From: an uncultured Flavobacteriales bacterium | GTDB taxonomy: Bacteria; Bacteroidota; Bacteroidia; Flavobacteriales_D; Crocinitomicaceae | Direction of reading: 5' to 3' | DNA length: 8,674 nucleotides | Assembly: GCA_913031405.1 (NCBI GenBank) | Contig: CAJWCX010000030.1 | Coordinates: 1 to 8,674 of the forward strand | Shown: in pieces, positions 5,301-8,674 of the stretch | Layout of the letters: each line of letters starts with the position of its first letter | Position numbering within the stretch: position 1 is the first letter of the stretch | The notes under the pieces: generated by a model | Told to the model about the DNA's origin: nothing | Databases searched by the model: none | What the model saw: the letters and a program-made list of their open reading frames with translations, nothing else | Position numbers and translations under genes: made by a program

Positions 5301-6350
5301 TTATTCGAATAGCTCCTGATATTCTGGGTAAAGTTTTGAAAACTCATCCAAATAAATAAAAGGAAGGTATTTACATTTTTCCCAAACCAATTTATGAAAT
5401 TGATCAGGGGGGTGTTGTGCATCTTTATTATTCGGTTTTGACAACTCAATACAAACTCCTATGGTTCCAGTTTTAGCACGGACATAATTTTCAAGTCCTG
5501 CGGCATAATCCTTAGGATTTTCAGATACTCTTGCCATGAGCAAACCACACTCTTTTGACACCCTTGTGTTCAGCTTTGTGTCAAGACCTTTAAATTTGGC
5601 GTGAGTCCCTCGGTCGGCCCAAAACAAAATGTCTCCTTTGGTGTGAAAAGACAAAGTAATAAAGGGATGTATCGAATCAATTAAGTTTTGAATAAGCCTA
5701 GCTTCCACCGCCTCTCCAGGGAAGTCTCCCTTATGACCCTGTGAGGCAGGATTCTCCTCAAACAAACGACCATGCTTTAAATGAAAGTTTCCATCATCAA
5801 AATTGTTGTTTAAATCAATTCCTTTACCGTTAGCCTTCCAATCTGAAAACGGACCGATTCTCTTTATTTTATTAATGGCAGCTCTATGCTCCTCTATTCC
5901 TTTCCAGTCCTCCTGCGCAATCTTAAGTCCATCAGGATTCGCTAAAGGAACAATATAAAAAACATATTCGTCCAAAAACCTAGATGCGTCCTTGTAAATG
6001 CAATTACTGTTATTCAAAGAAAGTAAGAATTGATTGGTGAATTTCATTACAAATTTCGAGCTAAAGAATTCTCTAGCATGAAGATTCCCCACAAGTAAAA
6101 CGGGTTTTTTCATGTTGTTCCCTGCTTTGTTTTCGATGGTCATAATGGGTATGGCCTGGCCGAATTCTGAACGCCCCAGAATATCGACTGTTAAAAGGTC
6201 ACTGTAGGTGTACATAAGACTCACAATGTCATCGTAAATCATAGAAACAGAATACATTGAAGAGTCCTCAACAAAATCTTTACAAGATTGAGACAACAAT
6301 CCAAAAGAAGAGGATATCAATAATAATGAAACTTGAATTTTACGAAACAT
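5301..6350 (-). CDS. Secreted M14-family zinc carboxypeptidase
   Basis: A 349-residue metallopeptidase with an N-terminal export signal (MFRKIQVSLLLISSSFGLLS, cleavage near residues 20-22; Cys23 makes lipidation conceivable, but the lipobox is poor). The zinc site of M14 is complete: HARE gives His91 and Glu94, and SFHTKGDILFW gives His236. The catalytic Glu is Glu302 in IGVCIELSKP. NPDG at 138-141 is the family's structural motif. One departure is clear: the DLNRNF motif, whose Arg binds substrate in classical carboxypeptidase A, reads DLNNNF (179-184). Together with the ILFW context after the zinc His, this resembles bacterial M14 enzymes that act on peptidoglycan-type peptides (gamma-D-Glu-diaminopimelate peptidases) more than digestive carboxypeptidases; the substrate is inference. 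It is the first gene of the minus-strand run leading to the repeat protein and pnuC, and is divergent from the monooxygenase. Confidence 0.9.
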   Translation of the reverse strand: MFRKIQVSLLLISSSFGLLSQSCKDFVEDSSMYSVSMIYDDIVSLMYTYSDLLTVDILGRSEFGQAIPIMTIENKAGNNMKKPVLLVGNLHAREFFSSKFVMKFTNQFLLSLNNSNCIYKDASRFLDEYVFYIVPLANPDGLKIAQEDWKGIEEHRAAINKIKRIGPFSDWKANGKGIDLNNNFDDGNFHLKHGRLFEENPASQGHKGDFPGEAVEARLIQNLIDSIHPFITLSFHTKGDILFWADRGTHAKFKGLDTKLNTRVSKECGLLMARVSENPKDYAAGLENYVRAKTGTIGVCIELSKPNNKDAQHPPDQFHKLVWEKCKYLPFIYLDEFSKLYPEYQELFE

Positions 6351-6374
6351 TTCTGAACTATGTTGTTAATTGTA

Positions 6375-6382
6375 TATTTTTG
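6375..6382 (+). promoter_or_regulatory. Bacteroidota-type -7 element (TATTTTTG) for the monooxygenase gene
   Basis: TATTTTTG matches TAnnTTTG exactly. A weak -33 candidate (CTG at 6353-6355 within TCTG) sits 19 bases upstream. Transcription would begin near 6389, giving a leader of about 19 bases before the ATG at 6408. The region is AT-rich, so a chance match is possible. Confidence 0.45.
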
Positions 6383-6399
6383 ATTTCTATTCTAGATAT

Positions 6400-6407
6400 C
6401 AAAGATA
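6400..6407 (-). promoter_or_regulatory. Bacteroidota-type -7 element (TATCTTTG) for the M14 / pnuC run
   Basis: On the minus strand the bases read TATCTTTG, the same octamer found before the pseudouridine synthase. It lies 50 bases upstream of the M14 start codon and abuts the ATG of the divergent monooxygenase gene, so its -33 region would fall inside that coding sequence. No clear TTG is seen there. It is the best promoter candidate for the five-gene minus-strand run. Confidence 0.45.
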
Positions 6408-7373
6408 ATGACAAAAAATGCGCCACTATGCGAAATACTAAATATTGAGTTCCCTGTTATTATGGCTCCGATGTTTTTAGTATCGAACGAAGAAATGATT
6501 ATTGAAGCTCTCAAAAATGGTATCACAGGCGCTATTCCTGCACTAAATTATAGGACCGTTAAAGAGCTTCGACAGGCGATTAGAAAAATAAAAAAAGCAG
6601 TTGATGGCCCTTTTGGTATTAACCTCATTGTGAACAAATCTAACTTTTTATACAAGGAACAACTGAGGGTTTGTTGCGAAGAAAAAATATCCTTCTTTAT
6701 TACCTCTCTGGGGTCTCCAGAAGAAACCATAAAAATGTCAAAGCAACATGGAGTCAAAGTATTTTGTGATGTTGTTGATGTGAATTATGCCAAAAAGGTT
6801 GAGGCCCTTGGAGCTGACGGGATTATTGCTGTGAATAAAGAGGCAGGAGGACATGCTGGGCCGACCTCGTTTCAGGAACTTATTCCCGCTCTAAAAAAAG
6901 CTTGCTCAATACCAATCCTTTCTGCCGGAGGAATTGGTGATGGTAAGGGAATAAAAGACATGATTGACCTCGGTGCTGATGGGGTGTCTATGGGAAGTGT
7001 TTTTATTGCTACAAAAGAGGCCCCCGTTTCACAAGAATATAAGGACGCATGTGTAAATTATGGAGCTAAAGATATTGTTTTTACAACCAAACTTTCTGGA
7101 ACACCATGCACAGTCATCAATACGCCATATGTTCAAAAAATAGGTACATCTCAAAACTTTCTTGAAGGTCTATTGAACAAAAATAAAAGATTAAAAAAAT
7201 GGTTTAAAGCAATCACGTTCATGAGAGGTATGAAAAGCCTTCAAAAAGCCGCATTTTCTACCACCTATAAAACCGTTTGGTGTGCAGGGCCCTCAATTGA
7301 ATATGTCAATGAAATAAAATCCATTAAAGAAGTTGTCGATGGACTCAAGAAAGGGTTTCATGGGGCAAGCTAA
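6408..7373 (+). CDS. Nitronate monooxygenase-like FMN-dependent TIM-barrel enzyme
   Basis: A 321-residue cytoplasmic flavoprotein of the 2-nitropropane dioxygenase / nitronate monooxygenase family, which also includes FabK enoyl-ACP reductases. It has the usual length and fold order. FPVIMAPMFLVSN (15-27) is the first FMN-contacting strand and GPFGINLIV (67-75) the next signature. KEAGGHAGPTS (144-154) carries His149, at the position of the catalytic His in nitronate monooxygenases. ILSAGGIGDGKGI (170-182) binds the FMN phosphate, and DGVSMGSVFIATKEA (191-205) completes the cofactor site. Nitronate monooxygenases oxidise nitronates such as propionate-3-nitronate. The family is often over-annotated, so other FMN oxidoreductase activity, including enoyl reduction, cannot be excluded. 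It is monocistronic, divergent from the M14 gene, and its last 29 bases overlap the convergent kinase gene. The ATG at 6408 gives a natural start just before the first strand. Confidence 0.88.
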   Translation: MTKNAPLCEILNIEFPVIMAPMFLVSNEEMIIEALKNGITGAIPALNYRTVKELRQAIRKIKKAVDGPFGINLIVNKSNFLYKEQLRVCCEEKISFFITSLGSPEETIKMSKQHGVKVFCDVVDVNYAKKVEALGADGIIAVNKEAGGHAGPTSFQELIPALKKACSIPILSAGGIGDGKGIKDMIDLGADGVSMGSVFIATKEAPVSQEYKDACVNYGAKDIVFTTKLSGTPCTVINTPYVQKIGTSQNFLEGLLNKNKRLKKWFKAITFMRGMKSLQKAAFSTTYKTVWCAGPSIEYVNEIKSIKEVVDGLKKGFHGAS

Positions 7374-8674
7374 TTCTTATCGTTGTCCCAACGCCCATCT
7401 TGGATTTAAGAACAAATACTTTTCCCTTGTGATGTTCACAAATGATTCTTTTTACCAAGGCTAAACCTAATCCCCATCCTCTTTTCTTCGTCGAATACCC
7501 TGGTTCGAAAATGGCTTTTTGATCGTTTGATAAAATCCCCTTCCCTGTATCTGTGATATCGATGTGAACATGCGCTTTATCTTCCGAAACCAATAAACTG
7601 AGTCGACCAACACCACTCATGGCATCAACGGAATTCTTACATAAATTTTCAATCACCCAATCCATTAAAGATTGATTGTGTGGCACTTTTATTTTAGGAT
7701 CAATATCTGCATTAAAGTTGATTTCAACTTTTTTCGATAACCTCGCTTTTAGATAAACTAAGTTTTCCTCAATCGTATCGACAATATTGTTTTCTTCAAG
7801 TTTGGCCTCAGAGCCTATTTTTGAAAAGCGATCCGTAATGCGCTCTAATCGCTGCAAATCCTTTTTCATTTCTGCAGTAATCATCGAATCAATTTTTAAC
7901 TCCTCCAAATGCGCCTGCCAACCCATTAAAGATGAAAGTGGCGTGCCTAGCTGATGAGCCGTTTCTTTGGCCATACCGGCCCACACCCTTTTTTGTTCTG
8001 CTTTCCGAAAAGTAGAGAATATGAAATATCCTAACAGAATGATCAAGCCAAGAACAAAGAATTGGACATATGGAATCCATTGAAGATAAAACAACTCCCT
8101 GCTATCCGAAAAATATAAGATTTTCTTTCCAGAGCCGAAGTTAAACTCTATGGGTTTGTTTTTTTCTTGCCATTCATTTTTTAACGCCAGTAATTTACTT
8201 TTAGACCCTTGAACATTAGAGGCAACAAGTTCATTGTTTGCCTCATTCCATAAAATAACGGGTATTAAACCAGTGTTCTCTTTTATTTCTTTACTGAAAG
8301 AATTGATTAATTTTTCACTTTCCTTTTTCAGTCTCTTGAGTTCAAATGAGCTGCCATAAACAAATTGTAGATACAGGCCTTCATAATACTCAATGTTGTA
8401 AAACTGGTTACTATCTCGCCAAGCATTAGCATAAAACAAGCAAACCGAATCCTTTTGCTTATCCGTCATGGTTTTGGCGAAAAAGGCATCCATGTTTCTA
8501 TATTGACTGATCTCATTATTCATAAGCAGTACGACAGGAATATCTTCATTGGACTCAATGATCGAATAAGAAAAATCAATGTCTTGATTCTGAGTGATGT
8601 CAGATTTCGTTAGAATCGTCTTTTGGGCTTTAACAACAAGGTCTATTTTCTGCTTTTCTTTTTTCTTAAGCTCC
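7345..8674 (-). CDS. Membrane sensor histidine kinase, N-terminus beyond the window
   Basis: The frame is open to the right edge, so 442 residues are visible and the true start lies outside; a Met at 8521-8523 is internal, because 50 upstream codons continue in frame without a stop and read as protein. Numbering from the first visible codon, residues 1-198 look like an extracytoplasmic or membrane-proximal sensor region beginning with a Lys-rich possible coiled coil. A membrane helix follows at about 200-221 (VQFFVLGLIILLGYFIF). The H-box is MAKETAHQLGTPLSSLMGW with phospho-acceptor His240. ATPase motifs follow: ENLCKNSVDAM (N box, Asn343), DTGKGI (375-380), FEPGYSTK (F box, from 389) and GLGLAL (401-406). 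All are intact, so it should be active. The HQLGTPLSSL box, rather than the common HE(L/I)(K/R)TPL, is a type I recall from Bacteroidota. No response regulator is visible and the signal is unknown. Confidence 0.93.
   Translation of the reverse strand, partial: ELKKKEKQKIDLVVKAQKTILTKSDITQNQDIDFSYSIIESNEDIPVVLLMNNEISQYRNMDAFFAKTMTDKQKDSVCLFYANAWRDSNQFYNIEYYEGLYLQFVYGSSFELKRLKKESEKLINSFSKEIKENTGLIPVILWNEANNELVASNVQGSKSKLLALKNEWQEKNKPIEFNFGSGKKILYFSDSRELFYLQWIPYVQFFVLGLIILLGYFIFSTFRKAEQKRVWAGMAKETAHQLGTPLSSLMGWQAHLEELKIDSMITAEMKKDLQRLERITDRFSKIGSEAKLEENNIVDTIEENLVYLKARLSKKVEINFNADIDPKIKVPHNQSLMDWVIENLCKNSVDAMSGVGRLSLLVSEDKAHVHIDITDTGKGILSNDQKAIFEPGYSTKKRGWGLGLALVKRIICEHHKGKVFVLKSKMGVGTTIRISLPHETLS

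Noticed and set aside
5267..5449. Longer N-terminus for the SQAD-repeat protein, starting at 5449.
   Set aside because: The extra 61 residues lie mostly antiphase within the M14 gene, have no signal-like or family-like features, and would bury the clear signal peptide beginning at 5266.
7381..7393. Small hairpin CGTTG-TCC-CAACG near the convergent gene ends as a terminator.
   Set aside because: The stem is only 5 bp, has no T tract on either side, and sits inside the kinase coding sequence.

Overview
The window is AT-rich, densely packed bacterial chromosome that looks like Bacteroidota, probably Flavobacteriia. Four things point there: a type IX secretion (T9SS) C-terminal sorting tail at the left edge, matches to the Bacteroidota -7 promoter element TAnnTTTG, A/T-rich leaders without clear Shine-Dalgarno sites, and a SQAD-repeat protein of a kind I know mainly from flavobacteria. 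I see no mobile elements, phage genes, CRISPR arrays, tRNAs or rRNAs, and no gene-free stretch over 300 bases. No undescribed defence or mobile system is visible; the content is housekeeping, NAD-precursor salvage and envelope genes.

Layout. (1) 1-148, plus strand: the last 48 residues of a T9SS-exported protein. (2) 159-3142, minus strand: a four-gene run read as RsuA/RluB-type pseudouridine synthase, lipoprotein, outer-membrane beta-barrel-like protein, peptidyl-tRNA hydrolase. The first three are joined by 4-nt ATGA overlaps and pth follows after 10 nt. A TATCTTTG promoter element precedes the run. (3) 3213-6350, minus strand: a five-gene run read as secreted M14 zinc carboxypeptidase, SQAD-repeat protein (DUF6150-like), PnuC nicotinamide riboside transporter, NadR-like nicotinamide riboside kinase, SCO1/SenC copper chaperone. 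The last three are joined by a 1-nt gap and two ATGA overlaps. (4) 6408-7373, plus strand: a nitronate monooxygenase-like FMN enzyme, transcribed divergently from the M14 gene over a 57-bp spacer with a promoter element on each strand. (5) 7345 to the right edge, minus strand: a membrane histidine kinase whose N-terminus lies outside the window and whose 3' end overlaps the monooxygenase gene tail-to-tail by 29 nt.

How the genes fit together. The clearest functional unit is PnuC plus the NR kinase: PnuC lets nicotinamide riboside through the inner membrane and the kinase traps it as NMN for NAD synthesis. Tight coupling to a SCO-type protein, and co-directional placement with a secreted peptidase and a repeat protein, is unusual enough to note, but no shared pathway can be shown from sequence. 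In the other run two RNA-related housekeeping genes flank a lipoprotein and a barrel-like protein of unknown role, which may form an envelope pair.

Start reassignments: three genes have longer possible N-termini, but I prefer internal starts. Those are 1614 (barrel protein) and 4372 (NR kinase), where an ATG overlaps the upstream stop as ATGA, and 5266 (repeat protein), where the signal peptide begins. The pseudouridine synthase is best started at the ATG at 3142 rather than a TTG two codons upstream. pnuC has no in-frame ATG near its N-terminus and appears to use GTG at 4929.
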